64,000 bases of DNA from Antribacter gilvus. GTDB taxonomy: Bacteria; Actinomycetota; Actinomycetes; Actinomycetales; Cellulomonadaceae. The stretch's first letter is position 1. Each line of letters starts with the position of its first letter. The position numbers and the translations under genes are program-made. This document shows, piece after piece, positions 58,083-64,000 of this stretch. The notes beneath the pieces are model-generated. The model was not told the DNA's origin. It searched no databases and saw nothing but the letters and a program-made list of their open reading frames with translations. The DNA is taken from NCBI RefSeq assembly GCF_003946865.1, contig NZ_QXTH01000001.1, forward strand, positions 372,001 through 436,000. The letters run 5' to 3'.

Positions 58083-58150
58083 CGCTGCCCGACGACGGCC
58101 TGTGGGCACCTTCCGTGCGGAAGGTGCCCACAGGCCGTCGTCGGGCAGCG
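58083..58150. repeat. 68-bp perfect palindrome downstream of the Fic gene
   Basis: 33-base arms around TG, beginning CGCTGCCCGACGACGGCCTG; the first base is two after the Fic stop and the last is five before the end of the convergent DUF1996 gene. The inner 34 bases repeat the palindrome at 56883, and the outer arm CGCTGCCCGACGACG recurs in the hairpin at 6173. Confidence 0.88.
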
Positions 58151-58155
58151 ACGCG

Positions 58156-59514
58156 TTACGGGACCAGCTGGTAGTCCGCGTCCAGGACCCGGCCGCGGTG
58201 CGGCTTGTACTGGTCGTAGCCGCGCGGGTCGCACTGGAGGCCGCCGTTGATGCAGTGCTCCACGAGGCGCTCGAGCACCACGGGCTCCCAGGCGTTGATG
58301 AAGTCGTAGTGCCAGGACTGGTCGGACCCGCTGACCAGCCGGACGTCCGACATGTCACCGCTCACGGGCCATGCGATCTTGAACTCCAGCATCGGGACGG
58401 CCACCGGGTGCGTCAGCGGGCACTGGCCCGCCACCGGGTACGCCAGGTGCGTGCCATGGCCCATGTGCGACGCCTCGGTGGGCGTCAGGTGCACGCCGTC
58501 CCAGCAGCTCGGCGCCTGGTAACGGATGTTGAGCTGCGTGCCCGGCGCGCAGTAGGCGGGGATCTCCCAGCTCCGGGAGATGTCGCCGCACTCCCAGCCC
58601 TCGACCGCGCCGGGCGCGGTGCGGAACTGGTCCACCGTGGCCATCATGTTGCCGGCCACGAACTGCAGCCCCGCCGGGAACGGCACCACCTCGGTGTAGT
58701 CGTCGATCCCCGACTTGTAATAGATCGTCATCGGGATGTTCGGCTGGACCGGCACGCCGCCCTTCTCGAGCGCCGGGAACCAGTACGACGAGTGGTCCTG
58801 CGGCACGGTGCAGGTGGACTCCGGGCTCGCGTACAGGTCGTTCGCGGTGGTGAACGCGTTCGTCACGCGGTTGCCCACGAACGTGTGCAGGTGCGACGCG
58901 CCCGGCTGCCCCGGGAAGACGATGGGGTCGTCGGGCCGGAAGTGCGAGAACGTGCAGTTGGCCTGGAACTCGTGGTGCGTGACCTCGTCACCGGGCCACT
59001 CCGGCGGCTCGTCCGGGTCCGCCGCGGTTCCCTCGCCGAAGACCTGGAGCTCCCAGAGGGAGTACCCGTACTGGGTGCCGCGGTCGGAGCCCACGAGCTG
59101 CACGTACCGGCCCGAGGCGTCCACCGAGAACGACTGGACGCCGCCCGTGCCGCCGGTCACGGAGCGGACGGTGGTCCACGCCGCGCCGTCGGCCGAGACC
59201 TGGAGCGTGAACGCCGAACCGTACGCGGCCTCCCACTCCAGGACGATGCGGTCGAGGTCGTGGACCGCGCCGAGGTCGACGCGGATCCACTCGGCGTCCG
59301 TCTGGGCGCTGGCCCAGCGGGTCGTGCGGTCGCCGTCGACCGCGAACCGTGGCCCGAGCCCGGCCGACTCCGAGCTCGAGGCCGCTGTGAGCCTGCCCTG
59401 GGAGAGCAACGTGTCGGGTGCGGCCGCGGCGCCGACGATGCCGGCCGTCGCGGTCAGGGACGAAGCGAGCAGTGCCGTGGCGAGCATGCCCGCCAGTACT
59501 CGGGGAGTGCGCAT
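58156..59514 (-). CDS. Secreted CBM32/discoidin-like and DUF1996 protein
   Basis: 452 aa from the ATG at 59514. Signal peptide (about 1-31, ending AAAA), then an F5/8C-type (CBM32-like) domain (about 35-162: FAVDGDRTTRWASAQTDAEW, WIRVDLGAVHDLDRIVLEWE, YGYSLWELQVFGEG), a short Pro/Glu linker, and a DUF1996 domain (about 175-440: CTFSHFRPDDPIVFPGQ, HLHTFVGN, EGWECGD, PSCWDGVHL, HLAYP). DUF1996 is best known from secreted fungal proteins and has no established activity. Nearest neighbour upstream is a glycosidase with two similar discoidin-like domains on the same strand (26 bases away), so both are probably co-expressed and bind the same glycan. Confidence 0.85.
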   Translation of the reverse strand: MRTPRVLAGMLATALLASSLTATAGIVGAAAAPDTLLSQGRLTAASSSESAGLGPRFAVDGDRTTRWASAQTDAEWIRVDLGAVHDLDRIVLEWEAAYGSAFTLQVSADGAAWTTVRSVTGGTGGVQSFSVDASGRYVQLVGSDRGTQYGYSLWELQVFGEGTAADPDEPPEWPGDEVTHHEFQANCTFSHFRPDDPIVFPGQPGASHLHTFVGNRVTNAFTTANDLYASPESTCTVPQDHSSYWFPALEKGGVPVQPNIPMTIYYKSGIDDYTEVVPFPAGLQFVAGNMMATVDQFRTAPGAVEGWECGDISRSWEIPAYCAPGTQLNIRYQAPSCWDGVHLTPTEASHMGHGTHLAYPVAGQCPLTHPVAVPMLEFKIAWPVSGDMSDVRLVSGSDQSWHYDFINAWEPVVLERLVEHCINGGLQCDPRGYDQYKPHRGRVLDADYQLVP

Positions 59515-59540
59515 GGGTCCTCCTCCATTCACTGGTTGTC

Positions 59541-61802
59541 TCACTGGTAGACGCCGAGCTCGTACAGGGAGTAGCCCCACTCCGTCCCGCGCTCGGTGAG
59601 GTTGAGCCGCACGTAGCGGCCGGTGCCGGAGACGTCGAGGCTGTCGACGCCGCCGTCGCCGCCGGTGACGGTCCGGACGGTGGTCCACGTGGTGCCGTCG
59701 TTCGACGTCTGGACCTGGTAGGAGCGCCCGTAGGCCGTCTCCCACACGAGCTGGACGTGGTGGAAGGACTTCACGGAGCCGAGGTCCACCTGGTACCAGG
59801 CGGTGGCGCCCCACTCGCTGGCCCAGCGGGTCGCCGGGTCGCCGTCGACGGCCCGGGCCGGCGTCCAGTCGCCGTTCCACGGGTCGAAGCTCGACGCCGT
59901 CGCAGGCCTGCCGAGCGCCACGTTCGTGCCGCCCACGGGCGGCGCGACCACGCGGAACGACTTCGTCTCGACGCCCACGTTGCCCTGGCCGTCCTCGGCG
60001 AACCCGTAGACCTTCCACACGCCGAGCATCTGCGGAGCCGTCACCCGGAACGTGCCGGGCGCGGTCTGCGTGAACGTGGCCTGGGCGATCCCGCCCGCGC
60101 CGTTGATGTACTTGCTGTTGAGCATGACGTTCGGCGTGACCGTGTCGCCGTCCGGGTCGGCGACGTCCACGGTGACGGTGAGCTGCTGTCCCGCGGCGAC
60201 GGCAGCGGCCTCCGCGACCGCCATCGACGTGATGCGCGGCGGGGTGTTCATGGTGGACGTGTCCACGCCCCACGCCCGCGCGATCGAGTAGTACCCGAGC
60301 CGCTTGTTGTCGCCCGGGATGATGTTGAACCACACGCCGCCGAAGTCGCCCTCGATGCCGTAGTGGAAGAACGTCGCGCCCAGGGCCACGCCCTCGTGCT
60401 CGCGCAGGCAGCGCCAGGAGTCCACGTACGCGGCCCCCTTCTCGAGGTCGGAGGGCTCGTCGGGGACGCCGTTGGCGTCGTCCGGGACCTCCCACTCGCC
60501 GGCCGCGCCGCCCTCCGTCAGGACGTACGGGCGGTCGTAGCCGCCGGCCGTCCACGCCTCCTCGAGGTTGCACACGTCGCCGTACGCGTTGATCGACAGC
60601 AGGTCCAGGTCGGGGTCGCTCGCCTCCAGGTAGGGCCAGGCGCCGGCCCAGGCGTCCGTGTTGGTGGTCGGGTGGTTCGGGTCGACCTGGTGCACCGCGA
60701 CGCTCACCTCGTTCACGAAGGCGGCGTACGCATGCCGGACCTGCTCCAGGTCCGTGCCCGAGTAGCAGTTCTGCAGGCCCAGGATCGCCTCGTTGCCGAT
60801 GTTCCACATGAGGACGCCGGGGTGGTTCTTGTACGTCTGGACCCAGTTCACGATGTCGGCCTTGGTGCTGGTCTTGTAGGCCGTGTCGGTGCGGTAGTCG
60901 ATGCAGCCGCCGGACCCCGGGCCGCCGCCGGGCAGGAGCCAGAAGCCCATGATGACCCGGACGTCGTGCGCGGCGGCGGAGTCGAGGAGCTGGGCGGTGT
61001 CCGGCCCGGTGCCCCAGGTCCGGACCGTGTTGGCTCCCATCCGCACGAGCGGCGGCATGTAGTGGTTCGCCGCGCTGAACGACGGCCCCCACGTGAAGCC
61101 GCGGACCGTGTACGGGCGCCCGTCCACCTGGAGGTCCCAGGCACCGTTGCCGCCCACCACCCGCACGACGCTCGGGCCCGAGTCCCGCACGGGCACGGCC
61201 GGGTGGCCGGGACTCACGTAGCTCGGGTCGGTCGGGTTCGTCGGGTCGGGCGTGGGGTCCGGCGTCGGGTCCACGCCGCCTGACTCCCCGAACACGCGCA
61301 GCTCCCACAGCGAGTTGCCGTAGCCGCCGGAGCGGGCCGTCGACAGCAGGCGCACGTAGCGGCCGTCGCCGTCGACGTCGAACACGTCCGTGCCGCCGTC
61401 GCCCGCGCTCGTCGAGTAGAGCGTGGACCAGGTGGAGCCGTCGTCGGACACCTGGAACTGGTACGTCGTGGAGTACGCCGCCTCCCAGACCAGCTCGACG
61501 TGGTCGAGGTCCGCCGTCTCGCCGAGGTCGACGCGGATCCACTGCGGGTCGCTGAACGCGCTGGACCAGCGCGTCCCGAGGTTGCCGTCCACGGCGGCGC
61601 TCGCGGGCGTGTAGTCGGGGTTCTCCACGGAGGACGCCGTGGTCGGCTTGCCCTGGGAGAGCAGGACGGGCTCGGCCTGGGCTGTGGTGGCGGGCACGAG
61701 GAGCGCCGTGGCGGCCAGGAGGCCGGTCGTCAGGGCGGCTGCACCAGCGCGGAGCCCGCGCCGGGACCGGCGCGTCGGCGCGCCGGACGGTCTGGTGATC
61801 AT
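59541..61802 (-). CDS. Secreted clan-A glycoside hydrolase between two CBM32-like domains
   Basis: 753 aa; the ATG at 61802 follows GGAGAGGAAC. Signal peptide (about 1-43, ending AQA), F5/8C-type domain (about 45-173), linker PTPDPTPDPTNP, a (beta/alpha)8 barrel (about 208-515) resembling the GH2 C-terminal/GH72-like barrel, an Ig-like domain (about 520-622), and a second F5/8C domain (about 625-753). Catalytic glutamates are visible: acid/base in MWNIGNEAI (Glu338) and nucleophile in YVLTEGGAAGEW (Glu430). The exact family and substrate are uncertain; a beta-glucan-acting enzyme would fit the CelR-like operators upstream. Operators at 61911 and 61960 and a promoter at 61960-61933 precede it. 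Confidence 0.85.
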   Translation of the reverse strand: MITRPSGAPTRRSRRGLRAGAAALTTGLLAATALLVPATTAQAEPVLLSQGKPTTASSVENPDYTPASAAVDGNLGTRWSSAFSDPQWIRVDLGETADLDHVELVWEAAYSTTYQFQVSDDGSTWSTLYSTSAGDGGTDVFDVDGDGRYVRLLSTARSGGYGNSLWELRVFGESGGVDPTPDPTPDPTNPTDPSYVSPGHPAVPVRDSGPSVVRVVGGNGAWDLQVDGRPYTVRGFTWGPSFSAANHYMPPLVRMGANTVRTWGTGPDTAQLLDSAAAHDVRVIMGFWLLPGGGPGSGGCIDYRTDTAYKTSTKADIVNWVQTYKNHPGVLMWNIGNEAILGLQNCYSGTDLEQVRHAYAAFVNEVSVAVHQVDPNHPTTNTDAWAGAWPYLEASDPDLDLLSINAYGDVCNLEEAWTAGGYDRPYVLTEGGAAGEWEVPDDANGVPDEPSDLEKGAAYVDSWRCLREHEGVALGATFFHYGIEGDFGGVWFNIIPGDNKRLGYYSIARAWGVDTSTMNTPPRITSMAVAEAAAVAAGQQLTVTVDVADPDGDTVTPNVMLNSKYINGAGGIAQATFTQTAPGTFRVTAPQMLGVWKVYGFAEDGQGNVGVETKSFRVVAPPVGGTNVALGRPATASSFDPWNGDWTPARAVDGDPATRWASEWGATAWYQVDLGSVKSFHHVQLVWETAYGRSYQVQTSNDGTTWTTVRTVTGGDGGVDSLDVSGTGRYVRLNLTERGTEWGYSLYELGVYQ

Positions 61803-61910
61803 GGGTTGTTCCTCTCCGATCGCCGCTCGGCCGCAGGGCGGCCGGGGGGCGTGGGTTCGTCGTCGAGCCTGGTCCCGCGATGCTCCGGTGCGCCGCGAGA
61901 GGAAACTGGG

Positions 61911-61920
61911 AGAGCGCTCT
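61911..61920 (-). promoter_or_regulatory. CelR/CebR-type operator, site 1
   Basis: AGAGCGCTCT, perfect palindrome inside GAGAGCGCTCTTAC, just downstream of the predicted -10 of the glycosidase gene. Confidence 0.7.
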
Positions 61921-61932
61921 TACTACGGCCAG

Positions 61933-61960
61933 TCTTTACCCGACTGCGGGAGAGCGTCAA
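61933..61960 (-). promoter_or_regulatory. Probable promoter of the glycosidase gene
   Basis: On the minus strand TTGACG (61960-61955) and TAAAGA (61938-61933), spacing 16. The -35 abuts operator 2 and operator 1 lies beyond the -10, a layout suited to repression. Confidence 0.55.
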
Positions 61961-61969
61961 GAGCGCTCT
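61960..61969 (-). promoter_or_regulatory. CelR/CebR-type operator, site 2
   Basis: AGAGCGCTCT inside CAAGAGCGCTCTCAC, 49 bases from site 1, overlapping the -35 region of the glycosidase promoter. Confidence 0.7.
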
Positions 61970-62091
61970 CACGATGAGTTGGGCCGACTGCGGGCCTTGT
62001 TGTGGCGCTTGGATATCGCTTGACACCCGAAGGTACGACGACGGCGCCGCCGCCTCAGGAGGGCCGCTCCCGGGACGGGCCGTCCCTGTCG
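61970..62091. other. Middle of the divergent regulatory gap (61803-62129)
   Basis: The 327-base gap between the glycosidase and LacI genes holds three operators and two promoters near its ends. In this central part I see no gene, repeat or RNA structure; the TTGACA near 62022 has no convincing -10 after it. Confidence 0.5.
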
Positions 62092-62120
62092 TTCGTGGGA
62101 AAGCGCTCTTACCCTGCTAT
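62092..62120 (+). promoter_or_regulatory. Promoter of the LacI gene with operator in its spacer
   Basis: TTCGTG (62092-62097) and TGCTAT (62115-62120), spacing 17. The spacer contains GGAAAGCGCTCTTAC (62098-62112), a third CelR-type site with core AGCGCT, so the gene is probably autoregulated. The GTG lies nine bases after the -10, so the mRNA should be leaderless. Confidence 0.6.
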
Positions 62121-62129
62121 CGTCGCCCT

Positions 62130-63176
62130 GTGAGCGACGATCTGCGGCGGACGGCGCCGACCCTGGAGGACGTGGCGAAGGTCGCCGGCGTCTCCCGCGC
62201 CACCGTCTCCCGCGTGGTCAACGGCAAGCGGAAGGTCGCCCCGGCGGTCCAGGAGGTGGTCCTCGAGGCGGTCGCCGCGACCGGCTACGTGCCCAACCGG
62301 GCAGCACGGTCGCTGGTCACGCGCCGGACGGGCACGGTCGCCGTCGTTGTCTCGGGTGCGGATCCCGACCCCGGGGAGGAGCTCGACCTCGCGCGGGTCT
62401 TCGCGGACCCGTTCTTCGGCCGGGTGGTCGGGTCGTTCGTGCGCGCGCTGCGGCCGCACGACGTGCACCCCGTCCTGATGTTCGCCGACAACGACGAGAC
62501 GCGGGACCAGGTGGTCTCCTACGTGCGGTTCGGGAACGCCGACGGCGCGCTGCTGGTCTCCACGCACGCCGACGACCCGCTCCCGGAGCGGCTGCTCGGT
62601 ACCGGCCGGCCCACCGTGCTCTTCGCCCGGCCCGGCCAGGCGGTACCGGTCAGCTATGTGGACGTCGCGAACGCCGACGGCGCGCGCCTCGCCGCGAACC
62701 ACCTGCTCGACCGCGGCTGCCGGTCGCTCGGAGTCATCTCCGGCCCGGTCGACGTGCCCGCCGCCCGTGACCGCCTCGAGGGCTTCCGGGACGCCGCCGC
62801 GCGCCGCGGCCACGCCTTCGTCCCGAGCGTCGAGGGCAACTTCACGTTCGAGAGCGGGGAGACTGCGATGGCACAGCTGCTTGCCGCGGCCCCCGGCCTC
62901 GACGGCGTCTTCGTCTCGAACGACCTCATGGCGCAGGGAGCGGTCCATGTGCTGCAGGCGGCGGGCCGCCGGGTGCCCGACGACGTCGCGGTGGTCGGGT
63001 TCGACGACAGCCCTGTGGCTGCGCAGTCGCGGCCCAGGCTCACCACGGTGCGGCAGCCCGTCGAGGAGATGGCCGCCGAGATGGCGCGGATGCTGCTGGA
63101 GCAGGTCGACGACGGAGAGCCGGCCGTGCGCTCCGTGATCTTCGAGCCCACCCTGGTGGTCCGGGACTCGGGCTGA
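62130..63176 (+). CDS. LacI-family regulator, CelR/CebR-like
   Basis: 348 aa from a GTG at 62130 with no ribosome site. HTH PTLEDVAKVAGVSRATVSRV, hinge NRAARSLVTRRTG, effector domain with VFADPFFGRVVGSFVRAL, VDVANADGARLAANHLLDRG, FVSNDLMAQGAVHVLQ and VVGFDDSPVAAQSRPRLTTV. Three AGCGCT-centred palindromes in the divergent gap match the TGGGAGCGCTCCCA-type site known for the cellulose/cellobiose repressors CelR and CebR of actinobacteria. It probably represses the glycosidase and DUF1996 genes and itself; cellobiose or another beta-glucan oligosaccharide is the expected inducer. Confidence 0.88.
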   Translation: MSDDLRRTAPTLEDVAKVAGVSRATVSRVVNGKRKVAPAVQEVVLEAVAATGYVPNRAARSLVTRRTGTVAVVVSGADPDPGEELDLARVFADPFFGRVVGSFVRALRPHDVHPVLMFADNDETRDQVVSYVRFGNADGALLVSTHADDPLPERLLGTGRPTVLFARPGQAVPVSYVDVANADGARLAANHLLDRGCRSLGVISGPVDVPAARDRLEGFRDAAARRGHAFVPSVEGNFTFESGETAMAQLLAAAPGLDGVFVSNDLMAQGAVHVLQAAGRRVPDDVAVVGFDDSPVAAQSRPRLTTVRQPVEEMAAEMARMLLEQVDDGEPAVRSVIFEPTLVVRDSG

Positions 63177-63190
63177 GATCGAGCCCTGAA

Positions 63191-63227
63191 GATGAACATC
63201 AGATGAACAATTCCCAAACTGTTCACC
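63191..63227 (+). promoter_or_regulatory. Probable PhoP (Pho box) binding region
   Basis: GATGAAC at 63191 and again at 63202 are exact direct repeats 11 bases apart; read on the other strand they are GTTCATC units, the classic actinobacterial Pho-box spacing. A further GTTCACC lies at 63221-63227 on the plus strand. The region precedes a phosphate transporter gene. Confidence 0.6.
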
Positions 63228-63279
63228 TATCGGACACTTCCTGGTCAACTGTGATCCATGCACACCGCACCATGGAGCA

Positions 63280-64000
63280 GTGACTGAGACGCTCCTCCTC
63301 GCCGTCGTGGTACTGACGGCGCTGGCCTTCGACTTCACGAACGGCTTTCACGACACAGGAAACGCCATGGCGACGTCGATCGCCACGCGGGCACTCAAGC
63401 CGCGCACCGCGGTGCTGCTCTCGGCGATCCTGAACCTCGTGGGCGCGTTCCTCTCCCTGTCCGTCGCGGCCACGATCGCGAAGGGCCTCGTCGATGCTGA
63501 AGTCATCACGCTCGAGATCGTCTTCGCGGGCCTGGTGGGCGGCATCGTCTGGAACCTGCTGACCTGGTTGCTCGGCCTGCCGTCGAGCTCCTCGCACGCC
63601 CTCGTCGGCGGCGTCGTCGGCTCGGTCCTGGCCGCCGTCGGCGCCTCCGGGGTGCTCTGGACCGGCGTCCTGTCCAAGGTGCTGGTACCGGCGCTGCTCG
63701 CCCCGCTCGTGGCCATCGGTGTCGCGGCGACGGGCACGTGGCTCGTCGCGCGCCTGACCCGCGGCCTGCCGCAGGACACCACCTCGCGCGGCTTCCGGTG
63801 GGGCCAGGTGGGGTCGGCCTCCCTCGTCTCCCTGGCGCACGGCACCAACGACGCCCAGAAGTCGATGGGCATCATCCTGCTGGCCCTGATCACCGCGGGT
63901 GCCGTTCCCGCCGACTCCGGCGTGCCGTTCTGGGTGATCTTCTCCTGCGCTGCCGCCATGGCCGTCGGCACGTACCTCGGCGGCTGGCGCATCATCCGCA
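63280..64000 (+). CDS. PiT-family inorganic phosphate transporter (partial, runs off the window)
   Basis: The frame is open from a GTG at 63280 to the window end, giving about 240 residues of the N-terminal part. Hydrophobic helices and two family signatures are clear: FDFTNGFHDTGNAMATSIAT near residue 18 and VSLAHGTNDAQKSMGIILLA near residue 188, the duplicated GxxDxxN-type motif of PiT/Pho-4 transporters, plus GLPSSSSHALVGGVVG. Low-affinity phosphate (or metal-phosphate) import driven by cation gradient. The ribosome site is poor (GGAG two bases from the GTG), so the start is uncertain. A Pho-box-like region lies upstream. The C-terminus is outside the window. Confidence 0.88.
   Translation, partial: MTETLLLAVVVLTALAFDFTNGFHDTGNAMATSIATRALKPRTAVLLSAILNLVGAFLSLSVAATIAKGLVDAEVITLEIVFAGLVGGIVWNLLTWLLGLPSSSSHALVGGVVGSVLAAVGASGVLWTGVLSKVLVPALLAPLVAIGVAATGTWLVARLTRGLPQDTTSRGFRWGQVGSASLVSLAHGTNDAQKSMGIILLALITAGAVPADSGVPFWVIFSCAAAMAVGTYLGGWRIIR

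Noticed and set aside
58156-61542. A single 1128-codon secreted protein joining the DUF1996 protein and the glycosidase
   Set aside because: The upstream half is the glycosidase gene read in another frame; the DUF1996 protein has its own signal peptide from the ATG at 59514.
62022-62050. A TTGACA sequence in the LacI/glycosidase gap as a second promoter
   Set aside because: No acceptable -10 at 16-19 bases, and a better promoter with an operator in its spacer lies directly before the LacI gene.
1-64000. Searched for tRNA or rRNA genes, insertion-sequence ends, integrase genes, phage genes and biosynthetic megagenes
   Set aside because: None could be supported; every long stretch is explained by the genes listed, and intergenic gaps are short.

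Overview
The window is very GC-rich and gene-dense. Many genes overlap by 4 bp (ATGA or GTGA), GTG starts are common, and several genes look leaderless. It carries three LplB/MalF-type sugar importers, one PotABC-like importer, five LacI-family regulators and secreted CBM32 proteins. This points to a plant-polymer-degrading actinobacterium of the Cellulomonas/Cellulosimicrobium/Promicromonospora type. That placement is inferred from gene content and style, not from a marker gene. I saw no rRNA, tRNA, CRISPR array, insertion sequence or phage gene.

Layout. 1-3620: end of a PotABC-like ABC importer coupled to a mannitol-dehydrogenase/fructuronate-reductase-family enzyme. 3734-11486: a rhamnogalacturonan-I (RG-I) operon (YesL-like DUF624 protein, LplA-like binding protein, LplB/YtcP-like permeases, YetA/PL26-like lyase) with a convergent YesU-like DUF1961 gene. 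11542-22569: a second sugar importer, a DUF624-like protein, a secreted PL11 rhamnogalacturonan lyase, a Gfo/Idh oxidoreductase coupled to a DUF6807 protein, and a GH42 beta-galactosidase. 23066-29531: the L-rhamnose block (LacI regulator, rhaM, rhaI, bifunctional aldolase-dehydrogenase, rhaB). 29689-32771: a phytochrome-like PP2C phosphatase facing an anti-sigma-type kinase and a STAS protein. 32999-37499: a LacI-controlled Gfo/Idh, DUF993 and TIM-barrel isomerase operon. 37537-43508: a GT4 glycosyltransferase, a uridine-kinase-like protein and lutABC with a divergent FadR-type GntR regulator. 43578-48516: a SRPBCC protein, a SprT-like protein, a FabH, a Gfo/Idh with LacI-type operators and an AEC transporter. 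48545-56865: a LacI-DUF6807 fusion coupled to a Gfo/Idh, a divergent third sugar importer, and altronate dehydratase. 57008-58081: a Fic protein between two near-identical palindromes. 58156-63176: a secreted DUF1996 protein and a secreted glycosidase, both with CBM32-like domains, opposite a CelR/CebR-like LacI. 63280-end: a PiT phosphate transporter preceded by a probable Pho box.

How it works together. The PL11 and PL26 lyases, two importers, GH42 and the rhamnose enzymes would release, import and catabolise RG-I fragments; uxaA covers part of the galacturonate branch. A recurring operator, TGAANCGNTTCA, lies before the RG-I operon, the importer/DUF1961 pair, the Gfo/Idh-DUF6807 pair, GH42, the rhamnose regulator and rhaM, rhaI and uxaA. 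I infer one regulon under the LacI protein at 23066-24088.

Most unusual items: a LacI repressor fused to a DUF6807 domain and paired with a Gfo/Idh enzyme, with the same pairing unfused at a second locus; a phytochrome-PP2C protein lacking the usual chromophore cysteines beside partner-switching genes; families of near-identical intergenic palindromes; and a 56-bp palindromic insert-like segment inside a coding region.
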